Source: CAYWWM01 sp965198025 (lineage in GTDB: Bacteria > Acidobacteriota > Terriglobia > 2-12-FULL-54-10). From it: a DNA stretch of 64,000 nucleotides. The stretch spans positions 2,604,001 to 2,668,000 of the forward strand of contig OZ240237.1 of assembly GCA_965198025.1 (NCBI GenBank), written 5' to 3'. How positions within the stretch are numbered: the stretch's first letter is position 1; every line of letters starts with the position of its first letter. Shown in pieces: positions 27,429 to 35,656 of the stretch. The notes below the pieces were generated by a model, which saw nothing but the letters and a program-made list of their open reading frames with translations, was not told where the DNA came from and ran no database searches. Both the position numbers and the translations under genes were made by a program.

Positions 27429-27824
27429 ATGCTGATGCGTCTTCAGTCCGTCATCATTCACTGTTCCGACCTCCCGAGCTCCGTCGAGTTCTACCGCGAC
27501 CGGCTCGGCTTCCCCGTAAAGCGCCAGTTTGCGGACCGGACCGAGTTCCACTGCGGCCCCGTCACACTCGTTTTGTGCGCCGTTGAAACCGCGCCGAGCT
27601 CTCCGCGGCCCGGTGCCGCAACACCTCCATCCACCCCCGCCTCCTTCCCCGGCCAGGCGCAGCTTTCTTTCGAGGTCCTGAACTTGGATGCGTATTGCTC
27701 TGAGATGAAGGAAAAGGGAGTCGAGTGCGTTCTCCCCCCGACTCCGCAAGACTTCCGTAAGAAACTCGCCGTCCTGCACGATCCCGACGGCTTGCCCATC
27801 GCCGTCGTCCAGGAAATTCGCTAA
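27429..27824 (+). CDS. VOC-family (glyoxalase/bleomycin-resistance fold) protein
   Basis: A 131-residue vicinal-oxygen-chelate protein made of two beta-alpha-beta-beta-beta modules. The first module starts LQSVIIHCSDLPSSVEFYRDRLGFPVKRQF with a potential metal His; the second starts QLSFEVLNLDAYCSEMKEKGVECVLPP and ends VLHDPDGLPIAVVQEI, the usual end of these domains. A proline-rich linker (SPRPGAATPPSTPAS) between the modules is longer than usual. The substrate is unknown. The start at 27429 is chosen by homology; the frame is open further upstream without support. Confidence 0.8.
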   Translation: MLMRLQSVIIHCSDLPSSVEFYRDRLGFPVKRQFADRTEFHCGPVTLVLCAVETAPSSPRPGAATPPSTPASFPGQAQLSFEVLNLDAYCSEMKEKGVECVLPPTPQDFRKKLAVLHDPDGLPIAVVQEIR

Positions 27825-27857
27825 CCCTCGCTTCCCCGTACCCTCCCAAAAAGAAAC

Positions 27858-27881
27858 GAGCGGGCCGTTCCCAGCCCGCTC
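27858..27881. terminator. Bidirectional intrinsic terminator
   Basis: Perfect 8-bp stem GAGCGGGC (27858-27865) / GCCCGCTC (27874-27881) between the convergent VOC and BFN genes. An A-rich tract on the left (aaaaagaaac) gives a T-tract for the minus-strand BFN gene. Confidence 0.75.
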
Positions 27882-27905
27882 TGCGCCTGTAGTCCTGCAA
27901 GTCTC

Positions 27906-28391
27906 TTACATCTTGTACCGCCCCATATCCTCGTCGTTGAGGTTTTCCAGCCACTTGCGCAGCTCATCACTGGCGGCCTTTTCGTTCGCTGCGGTCGTCA
28001 GCTTCGATGACTTCAGCACAGACTCCTCGACGTAGATCGGGCAATCCAGCCGCAGCGCCACAGCCAGCGCGTCGCTTGGCCGCGAGTCAATACTGATCAC
28101 CTCGCCGTCCTGTTCCAGCCAGATCATCGCGTAGTACGTCTCCTCCCGCAGATCGTTCACCACCACTTTCCGCACCGTCGTATTCAATCCCAGCAGCAGG
28201 TTCTTGATCAAGTCGTGCGTCATGGGCCGAGGCGTGGCTACCTTTTCGATTTCGAGTCCAATCGCATTGGCTTCGTACACTCCCACCCAGATGGGCAACA
28301 CGGAGCTTCCGTTCGAGTCCTTCAGAATCACGATCGGCATTTTGGTCACTGGGTCCATCATCAAGCCGCGAATTTTGACCTCGATTTCCAT
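27906..28391 (-). CDS. Bifunctional nuclease (BFN/DUF151) family protein
   Basis: A 161-residue BFN-domain protein. The family core is clear: MEIEVKIRGLMMDPVTKMPIVILKD, then LPIWVGVYEANAIGLEIEKV, PRPMTHDLIKNLL and DSRPSDALAVALRLDCPIYVEESVL. Related plant and bacterial proteins have DNase/RNase activity, though for most bacterial members the role is unproven. The C-terminus has a charged helix (ASDELRKWLENLNDEDMGRYKM). It is encoded 104 bases downstream of miaB on the same strand, a common arrangement in Acidobacteriota and Deltaproteobacteria-like genomes. Confidence 0.93.
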   Translation of the reverse strand: MEIEVKIRGLMMDPVTKMPIVILKDSNGSSVLPIWVGVYEANAIGLEIEKVATPRPMTHDLIKNLLLGLNTTVRKVVVNDLREETYYAMIWLEQDGEVISIDSRPSDALAVALRLDCPIYVEESVLKSSKLTTAANEKAASDELRKWLENLNDEDMGRYKM

Positions 28392-28495
28392 GTTTGCGCC
28401 TCCGTCCCGCCTATCCCGTGCCCTCGCAGCACGCTTCTTTCATTATACGGTCTCCGGCTCGATGCTCAATCCCAATGGGGCTGCCGCGCGAGATT

Positions 28496-29878
28496 TTATT
28501 GCAAAATCGGAAACGGGCTGCCCGGCAATCCGGTCATCGTGGCCCGCCCCGACGCGTCCGGACCCGCCTCGGCCTCCCCCACCAGGCTGTTCGGACCCGC
28601 GCGCGTCACCCGCGCCTTCCAGTAGTCCCCGGGCTTCACCGCCGCCATCCCGCCCGCAACCGTGAAGTTCAGAACGATATTCTGCGATGTCCGGCCCCTC
28701 CACTGGTCGCCGCGGGCACGCCCTTCCACCAGCACCTCCTCCACGCGCCCGACCATCGTTGCATACTGCCGCAACTGGATCTGTTTCTGCCGTTCCTGCA
28801 GAATGCGCAGCCGCAGATTTTTCTCTTCTTCCGGAACCACTTCTTCCATCGCCAGCGCTGGCGTATTCGGCCGCGGTGAATACTGGAACGAGAACACCAG
28901 GTCGTAGCCGACCTCGTCCAGCAGCGTCATCGTCTGTTCGAAGTCTGCCGCCGTTTCGCCTGGAAATCCCACGATGATGTCCGTTGTAATGCTGATCGGC
29001 CGCTTCGCCGCCCGCATCCACGCGATCCGCTCCAGGTATTGCTCCCGCGTGTAATCGCGCGCCATGCGCCGCAGCACTTCCGTCGATCCCGACTGCACCG
29101 GCAGGTGCACGTGATTGCACAGCGCCTCGTGGCTCTCCATTGCCTCCACGATCTCGCGCGTAAAGTCCCTCGGATGCGACGTTGTGAACCGCACCCGCCG
29201 GATGCCCTGCGTCTCCGCCACCCCTGCCAGCAACCCCGCAAACGTCACCCCCGCTGGTGACGGGTCTCGGTAGGAGTTCACGTTCTGCCCCAGCAGCTGA
29301 ATTTCTGTGTATCCCGCGTCTGCCAGCCGGCGCGTTTCTTCGAGCACGCTCGCGCTGGTGCGGCTGCGCTCCGGCCCGCGCGTGAACGGTACCACGCAGT
29401 ATGCGCAATGCTTGTCGCACCCTTCAATGATCGTAATGTAAGCCCGAAACGGGTTGCCCCGCTGCGTGAACTCCGTCTCGAACGTCTCGTCCGTGTCGAG
29501 GTCCAGCCCCGTCACCCGCCGCTCGCCCCGTTCCAACCGCGCCAGCAATTCCGGCAGCCGCGCGTAGCTCGCCGACCCCGCCACCAGGCTGACGTGCGGC
29601 GCGGCGTCGAATATCTTCTCGCCCTCCTGCTGCCCCACGCAGCCCAGCACGCCGAAAACCTTTCCCTTCGCTTGCCCCTTCCGAAAGTTTCGCAGCCGCG
29701 AGAACACCTTCTGCGCCGCCTTCTCCCGGATGCTGCACGTGTTGTAGAGCACCAGGTCAGCCTGCTCCGCGCTGGCAACCGCCTGGTAGCCCGACCCCAC
29801 CAGCGTGCCCGCTACTTTCTCCGAGTCGTGCACGTTCATCTGGCACCCGAACGTTTCGATGTAGAACGTTTTCGCCAT
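28496..29878 (-). CDS. miaB: tRNA-2-methylthio-N6-dimethylallyladenosine synthase MiaB
   Basis: Methylthiolates i6A37 in tRNAs that read UNN codons. A 460-residue radical SAM methylthiotransferase: N-terminal UPF0004 domain with the three cluster cysteines (TFGCQMN, VLGCVGQ region and NTCSIREKA), the radical SAM site CDKHCAYC followed by VVPFTRGPERSR, and a C-terminal TRAM domain (VEEVLVEGRARGDQWRGRTSQNIVLNF). The start at 29878 (MAKTFYIETFGCQMN) fits the family; the open frame continues upstream to 30193 through repeat-rich spacer and is not coding. Downstream is the BFN gene. Confidence 0.95.
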   Translation of the reverse strand: MAKTFYIETFGCQMNVHDSEKVAGTLVGSGYQAVASAEQADLVLYNTCSIREKAAQKVFSRLRNFRKGQAKGKVFGVLGCVGQQEGEKIFDAAPHVSLVAGSASYARLPELLARLERGERRVTGLDLDTDETFETEFTQRGNPFRAYITIIEGCDKHCAYCVVPFTRGPERSRTSASVLEETRRLADAGYTEIQLLGQNVNSYRDPSPAGVTFAGLLAGVAETQGIRRVRFTTSHPRDFTREIVEAMESHEALCNHVHLPVQSGSTEVLRRMARDYTREQYLERIAWMRAAKRPISITTDIIVGFPGETAADFEQTMTLLDEVGYDLVFSFQYSPRPNTPALAMEEVVPEEEKNLRLRILQERQKQIQLRQYATMVGRVEEVLVEGRARGDQWRGRTSQNIVLNFTVAGGMAAVKPGDYWKARVTRAGPNSLVGEAEAGPDASGRATMTGLPGSPFPILQ

Positions 29879-29949
29879 CCGTCCGCTTTCTGTTACCAAA
29901 CTGAAACTATACAGAATTATATCACCCCACCCCACCCCGCCGCTTCCGC

Positions 29950-30300
29950 CAAGGTAGCGACCGACAAGTAGCGACAGGCCTCCATGCCTGTCCCTCATAG
30001 GCCAGGCGGCGGCCGCCTGGCCTGGCTTGGCTGTCGCCACTTGCCTGTCCCTATGGCAAGCCCCCCCATACTGTGTCATCCCGAGGAGTCCGAGCCGTAG
30101 GTGAGGGGCGACGAGGGACCTGCTCTTCGGCCAGAATCCGTGCATCTGCGGACATTCCTTCGCTGCTCTTCGTAAGGGCATGGCTTCAGCCATGCCGCAA
30201 AAAGCTTGTGGAATCCAAGTACCTCACTGCCGTAGGCCCTTGCTTGTCCCGAGCAGGAGCCGAGCGGCGCAGCAACGCTGATACGGCGTGTACATTACTA
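29950..30300. repeat. Repeat-rich spacer upstream of the decayed receptor gene
   Basis: The 575-base gap 29879-30453 holds no supported gene. In order: a GACAGGC/GCCTGTC hairpin (29973-29992); an 11-bp GC palindrome centred on 30011 (30000-30022); a copy of the GTGTCATCCCGAG...GACCTGCTCTT repeat (30073-30127); a 9-bp-stem hairpin GGCATGGCT-TC-AGCCATGCC (30177-30196); and a partial repeat with cttgtcccgagcaggagccg (about 30241-30270). The order repeats that of 26541-26898. Confidence 0.8.
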
Positions 30301-30453
30301 CGAACACGGTCGAGGGGTACTTAGCCAATCGGAAGCGCGGAATCAACGGCGTCTATCGACCCACGCCTGCTCGCAGGTGTGAGATCTCGGCTGCCGCCAA
30401 TTAATACCCTCCGCTGCCAACTGTGTGCTGTATAATTTCTGCGGGAACCGGAA

Positions 30454-32498
30454 ATGCTCATTCCGTCACAAAGATATCTTCTGCTCTTTGTGCTCCTGCT
30501 GACCGCGTCTCCCGCCCTCGGCCAGTCTCTCGACGGCGCCGTTCGTGGCCGCGTCCGCGACGCTTCCGGCGTCGTCGTACGCGCCGCCACCCGCTCCGGC
30601 TCCAATCAGTTTCACGGCTCTGCCTTCGAGTACATCCGCAACAGCGTCCTCGATGCCAAGAATTTCTTTGACCTGCCCGGCGACATCCCGCCCTTCCAGC
30701 GCAACCAGTTCGGCGCCGCCTTCGGCGGGCCGTTGCGCCGCAACCGTTCTTTCTTCTTCATGAACTACGAGGCGCTGCGCGAACGCAAGGCCATCACCTC
30801 GGTCGCCACCGTTCCCGCCGCCAGTGTGCGCTCCCGGGCTGTTCCTGCAGTGGTTTCCTTCCTGGACCTCTATCCCCTTCCCAACGGCCCGGTGAATCCG
30901 GACGGCACGACTGCCAGCCTCACCACCAGCGTCACCCAGCCCGCCCGCGAGGACTTCGGCCTCGTCCGCCTCGATCATCGCCCCGGTCTGTTTGGCGGCC
31001 ACACGTCCCTCGTTGCCCGCGTCTCTGTCCAGGACAGCTTCCTGGAGACACCCTACCCGAGTACCCCGGTGCCCGGGTTTCCGCAAACCCTGCCGCGCCG
31101 GAACATTTACTCCCTGCTCGGCGCCACCACAGCGTTCCGTGTCAGCGCCGTCAATGAGTTCCACGTCGCCTTCAATCGCACTGCCCAGGCCGCTCTGTTG
31201 CCTCCGCCGCCGAAGGGTCTCACCCTCAGCCCCGTCCCGGGCCGCGATTCGGTCTGCTCATCGTCTCCGGCATCTCGAACCTCGGAGGGCAAACTTTCGT
31301 GCGCAGCGGCGTCTTGAATCTCTTTGAGATCTCCGACAGCGTCTCCGTCCGCCGCGGCCGCCACTCGCAGAAATACGGCTTCTCCGTGCAACGCAATCAG
31401 GCCAACGAGGAGCGTGGCGCATTCTTCAACGGCCAGTACAGCTTCTCGAACCTCAACCAGTTCCTGACTCTGGGGCCTTCTCCCGCGCCGACACCCATCT
31501 TCGTCGGTGTCCTGGGCGGTACGAACACCGGACGCGTCGCGCCGAACTGGGTCGCCACCGCCGCCTACGTCGGCAACCGCGCCGTTCACCTCATTCGCTC
31601 GCTCGATGCCAACTCTGCCATCCCCGTCATCGAGCCCGACGGAACCAAGTTTTTCCCCGCTGGCACGCTGCGCCGCAACCCGAACTTCGGCGCCATCCGT
31701 GGTCGCACCGCGAACGGCAACTCCTGGTACAACGCCCTGCAGTTGACCCTCGAGAAACGCTACGCCGCCGGCTGGGGTTTCGAAGCCGTCTACACCTGGG
31801 GAAAATCGCTGAGCACTGGCGACTCGTCCTTCACCACGCTGCCCAGCCAGCCCTCGAACACCCAGGACCCCGAGAACCCCGTGCTCGACAAATCGTTCTC
31901 CGCCTTCGACACACGCCACCGCCTCGCCACGCACTTCCTCTGGCAAGCCCCCCGCATCGGCGGCTCGGCGGCTTGGAACAGGATTCTGGGCCACTGGACC
32001 GTTTCCGCCATTGCCTCGTTTTCCTCTGGCTACCCGTTCTCGGTCGTTGACGGCTTCAACCGCTCGCGTAACCAGCAAAGAGACGCCTCGATCATCGCCG
32101 ACCGCCCCGACTGGAACCCCGATTTTCGAGGCGCCCCCATTCTCGGCGACCCCGCCCGCTGGTTCGATCCTGCAGCTTTCGTTCTCCAGCCCGCCGGCTA
32201 CTACGGCAACGTCCCGCGCAACGCTCTGGTCGGCCCCGGCTTCGCCAACTTCGACCTTTCGCTCGCCAAGCGCTTCGTGCTCGGCGAGCCTCATGAGTTC
32301 GAATTCCGCGTTGACTTCTTCAACCTGACCAACCGCCCCAACTTCGCGACTCCGTCGAGTGGCACCGGAGCGCAGATCGTCGGCGGCGTGCTTGTTTTTC
32401 CCGACAGCTCAGGCACCCCCGCCGGCAACGCCGGACAGATTTTCCGCACCGTCACCGACTCGCGCCAGATTCAGTTCTCACTGCGCTACAGCGTTTAG
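30454..32498 (+). pseudogene. Decayed Oar-like TonB-dependent receptor
   Basis: Two overlapping frames together make a receptor of the same family as the one at 230, but only about 680 codons long instead of about 1000-1100. The signal peptide and first 20 residues of the CnaB domain are present (to about 30574); the rest of that domain and most of the plug are missing, and the sequence resumes at ATRSGSNQFHGSAFEYIRN. Another deletion lies near 30830 (between VPAASVR and FLDLYPLPNG). A one-base frameshift near 31240 moves the reading to the frame RFGLLIVSGISNLGGQTFVRSG. A further large barrel deletion lies near 31475-31550. The C-terminal barrel end (IQFSLRYSV) is intact. Most likely a pseudogene; assembly collapse is the alternative. 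Confidence 0.82.
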
Positions 32499-32506
32499 AG
32501 ATTCCG

Positions 32507-33271
32507 ATGCTCTGGAAACTCACCCGCGTTCCCGAATCGGAAGTCATGGATGACGACGGTGAGGTCGAAAGCTACAACTCTGGCGCCGCCACGCGCCACC
32601 TCGTCCGAATTGACGAAACCTTCGTCGAACATCTGCTTAGCATGCTCCCAAAGGGTGAATTTCCGTCTGTCGAGAACTCCGAAGGAAACGAAAGAACCGC
32701 AGGAACCGAAAGAACCGAATTCCCTGCATCGAATTCATTCCATTGGGCTTTAGACGTAGGAACCGGCCCCGGCCAGATTCCCGTTAAAATCCTCTCGCGC
32801 CTCCCCCAGGTTCGTTTCGTCGCACTCGACCGCTCTCCCAATATGCTCGCCCAGGCCCGCCAAAATGCTGAATCGGCAGGAGTTGCCGACCGCCTCCGCT
32901 GCCTTGTCGGCGATGGCCACGCGCTGCCTTTCCCGGATCATTTCTTCGCCCTGGTCATCTCGAATTCCGTCCTCCACCACGCCCGCGCGCCTGCCGAACT
33001 GCTGCGCGAAATCTTCCGCGTAGCCTCCCCCGGCGCGCCGGTGCTCATTCGCGACCTGCGCCGTCCTTCACGCCTATTCCTGCGATGGCATCTCTGGCGG
33101 CACGGCCGATACTATAGCGGTTTGATGCGGCAGTTGTTCGACGACAGCGTCCGCGCAGCCTACACGCTCGATGAGCTGCAAGACTTTCTTAAGCAGACGC
33201 GGGCGCCGGAAGCGCACGTCTTCCGCTACCGAAGCGCGCATATCGGCATCGAACGTGCCGGCCGGCGCTGA
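32507..33271 (+). CDS. Class I SAM-dependent methyltransferase containing a 9-bp minisatellite
   Basis: A 254-residue protein with a Rossmann methyltransferase core: motif I LDVGTGPGQIPVKIL, acidic D in FVALDRSPNML, LVGDGHALPFPDHFFALVISNSVLHH (motifs III-IV) and a C-terminal helical cap. This is a UbiE/Methyltransf_11-type enzyme; the substrate is unknown. Between the N-terminal 50 residues and the core, a tract of 9-bp tandem repeats (32681-32716) is read in frame as ERT/AGT triplets, an acquired low-complexity linker. The ATG at 32507 lies 8 bases after the decayed receptor stop codon. Confidence 0.83.
   Translation: MLWKLTRVPESEVMDDDGEVESYNSGAATRHLVRIDETFVEHLLSMLPKGEFPSVENSEGNERTAGTERTEFPASNSFHWALDVGTGPGQIPVKILSRLPQVRFVALDRSPNMLAQARQNAESAGVADRLRCLVGDGHALPFPDHFFALVISNSVLHHARAPAELLREIFRVASPGAPVLIRDLRRPSRLFLRWHLWRHGRYYSGLMRQLFDDSVRAAYTLDELQDFLKQTRAPEAHVFRYRSAHIGIERAGRR
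32681..32716 (+). repeat. 9-bp tandem repeat (four copies) within the methyltransferase gene
   Basis: Four contiguous 9-mers: GAAGGAAAC, GAAAGAACC, GCAGGAACC, GAAAGAACC. The reverse complement gives the consensus (T/C)(T/G)CGGTTC(T/C) that also forms the nine-copy array at 52390. The period of nine keeps the reading frame. Confidence 0.9.
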
Positions 33272-33352
33272 GGTCGCATTTCTTTACAAGACCCCGGCCA
33301 TTCTGTACGATGAATCGTTGTGGACGGACGAAACGACAAGGAGCATTGCACC

Positions 33353-34354
33353 ATGCTGGATGGACTGAAGAGGTTGTTTGGCGGGCGGGAGCGGATTGTG
33401 GTTCTGGCGGCCGACCACCGTTATTTCGGCGTCGTGGCGGGTCTGGAAAGTCCCGCCAAGGTTCTCACTCCTTTGCTCCCTTACGTCGATGCCTTGATGA
33501 CCGATCCGGGCGTGCTGCGCAACGCCTTCACGGGAAGCGTGGAAAGGCCCGTGATCTTGCGCGCCTCCGGGTGCACCACGACCATGAGCGTCCCCGTCCC
33601 CGGTTACCTGCAGGAACCTGCCAAGCTCGCCTACCAGCAGCGTACCGGCTGCGATTTTGACAAGGCGTTCCGCGAAATCCAGGCTAAGGTAGCCGGGGGC
33701 ACTGCCACCCCAGAGGAGTTCGACGAGTATCAAGTTCTCGAAAGCGTCGTGAGCCTCCCGGACACCATCGCCAACGAGCGCCTTATTATCAGCGCGCGGG
33801 ACGTAGTCAGCGAAGGCGGCGCAGCGGCAGCAGTATCCGTCTACTTGAAGACCGAACACCAGTCGCAGACACTCGACAATCTGGCCACCATGTCGCGTCA
33901 AGCCCGCGAGGCCGGTCTGCCGGTTCTGGGAGTTGTTGCCGTCGGGGGTGCGCTTGGATATCTCGAAAAGGATTCTGACTTTCTCACGCGTGCGAGCGCG
34001 ATCCTGGTTGCGCACGGCGCGGACTTCGTCAAGACCTACAACTGCGGCAAAGGCTTCGAGCGCGTGATTGAGGCCGCGGGCGTGCCGGTGATCGTAGCGG
34101 GCGGCAAGATGCCAAAAGGAGTGGACGAAACCCGCGACAGCCTGGAACTCGCCTACGACTCCATCCAGCGCGGCGCGCGCGGGATTGATTTCGGCCGTAG
34201 GGTCTGGCGGCACAAACACCCCATTCCCATGATTCGCGCCTTGCGAGCGGTTGTCCAGGAAGGCAGCTCGCCCGAGTCTGCCTACGAGCTCTTTCAAGTG
34301 CTGAAGGAAGACCAGTTGACGGGAGCGCCCGCGGGAAAGGGGAGCCGCGGATGA
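33353..34354 (+). CDS. DhnA/LsrF-type class I aldolase
   Basis: A 333-residue TIM-barrel aldolase of the DeoC/FbaB/LsrF superfamily. It would cleave or form a C-C bond through a Schiff base; the probable lysine is Lys227 in GADFVKTYN. Other family marks: VLAADHRYFG at residues 18-26, VPVIVAGGKMPKG, and the C-terminal phosphate site GARGIDFGRRVWRHKHPIPMIRALRAVV. Whether it acts on fructose 1,6-bisphosphate, an autoinducer-derived phosphate or another sugar phosphate cannot be told. The start at 33353 has AAGGAG nine bases upstream. The stop overlaps the start of an alcohol dehydrogenase gene (ATGA at 34351), so the pair is co-translated and probably acts in one catabolic pathway. Confidence 0.87.
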   Translation: MLDGLKRLFGGRERIVVLAADHRYFGVVAGLESPAKVLTPLLPYVDALMTDPGVLRNAFTGSVERPVILRASGCTTTMSVPVPGYLQEPAKLAYQQRTGCDFDKAFREIQAKVAGGTATPEEFDEYQVLESVVSLPDTIANERLIISARDVVSEGGAAAAVSVYLKTEHQSQTLDNLATMSRQAREAGLPVLGVVAVGGALGYLEKDSDFLTRASAILVAHGADFVKTYNCGKGFERVIEAAGVPVIVAGGKMPKGVDETRDSLELAYDSIQRGARGIDFGRRVWRHKHPIPMIRALRAVVQEGSSPESAYELFQVLKEDQLTGAPAGKGSRG

Positions 34355-35400
34355 CGCTTCCCGCGACAATGAGGTTCGGCCTCTATTTCGCCCCGTACGA
34401 TGTCCGTGTAGCCGAAACGCCCGTTCCGGACGTTGGCCCGGCCGAAGTCTTGGTGCGCGTTTCCACCTGCGGCATCTGCGGCAGCGACACCATGCAGTGG
34501 TATCGCGGGCTGGCAGTCGCGCGCATGGGCGGCATCAACTCCGGCCATGAAATCGCGGGAGAAGTCGTCGCCGTGGGCGAATCGGTCCGCTCCTACAAGT
34601 CCGGCGACCGCGTCGTGGTGGTCCATCATTTCCCGTGCATGGAGTGTACTCCCTGTCTCGACGGTAACGAGACCGCCTGCGAGAAGATGCGGGACAAGTA
34701 CATCGAGCCTGGCGGCTTTTCGCAGTACATCCGGGTCCTCGAAAAATGTGTTGCGAATGGCATGTTTCCGCTCCCAGACAAGATGTCGTACGAGGAAGGG
34801 TCGTTCGTCGAGCCGCTGGCGTGCGTCGTGCGCAGTGTCCGCAAGACCGCCCCCATCAACGGGCGCACGGTATTGATCTTCGGAAGCGGGCTGGCAGGTC
34901 TGCTGCACGTCAAGCTGACCCGTCACCTGGGTGCCGCCTGGATCACCGCCGTGGACACCAACCCCAACCGCCTGGAAATCGCCCGCCGGGCCGGTGCGGA
35001 TGCGGTGATTTCTCCCGCGGAAACGCTTCCGTCAGCCGACCGCATCTACATCTGCACCGACTCTCCGAAGGCGGCCGAAAGCGCGCTCGGCTGCGTCAAC
35101 CGGGGCAGCCACGTTCTCTTCTTCGCCACCGACGGCCCGGACAAGCAATTGTCGATTCCCCTTACCCACTTCTGGAACCTGCAGCCCACGCTCGGCTTCA
35201 GCTACGGCTCCGCCCCCCGCGACATGCGGGAGGCCTTGGATTTGATCGCCTCCGGCAGCGTGGCCGTCGCTGACCTCGTAACGCATCGCTTCGGAATGGA
35301 CGACATCGCCGAGGCCTTCCAGATCGCCTCTAACCCTCGCGACAGATCCCTCAAGGTGATCGTCGAACCGAACCGCGGCCATGCTCCGACCCGCTCATAG
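34351..35400 (+). CDS. Zinc-dependent medium-chain alcohol/polyol dehydrogenase
   Basis: A 349-residue MDR-family dehydrogenase. Catalytic zinc ligands are Cys40 (TCGICGSD) and His66-Glu67 (GHEIAGEVVAVGESV). The structural zinc site is complete (Cys96, Cys99, Cys102, Cys110 in CMECTPCLDGNETAC). The NAD(P) fold has FGSGLAGLLHVKLTRHLGA, followed by an acidic VDTNPNRLEIA that favours NAD. Closest in pattern to sorbitol/threonine dehydrogenase-like enzymes. It overlaps the aldolase gene by four bases; the two may oxidise and cleave a sugar or polyol. Confidence 0.9.
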   Translation: MTLPATMRFGLYFAPYDVRVAETPVPDVGPAEVLVRVSTCGICGSDTMQWYRGLAVARMGGINSGHEIAGEVVAVGESVRSYKSGDRVVVVHHFPCMECTPCLDGNETACEKMRDKYIEPGGFSQYIRVLEKCVANGMFPLPDKMSYEEGSFVEPLACVVRSVRKTAPINGRTVLIFGSGLAGLLHVKLTRHLGAAWITAVDTNPNRLEIARRAGADAVISPAETLPSADRIYICTDSPKAAESALGCVNRGSHVLFFATDGPDKQLSIPLTHFWNLQPTLGFSYGSAPRDMREALDLIASGSVAVADLVTHRFGMDDIAEAFQIASNPRDRSLKVIVEPNRGHAPTRS

Positions 35401-35656
35401 CGGGACACTCTATCCTATAGCCACGGCTTTGGGGTCGCTGTTTCCGAACGTCACGACAATGCAGTTCGGCTTGAAGCCTCACGTTCCAGTTCGTGACGGA
35501 TTGAGAAGACAAGATTGCCGCTGCAACGGGGCAAGACTTCGCTGCAGCGGGTTATTTTGTGGCTTCGTGTAGTCGAGGTACGAGGTAGCCACAGCACGTT
35601 TTCTGTGCCGTGAGCTTGTTCTTTCTCTACCGCAGTCTGTACAACGAGAAGACGCC

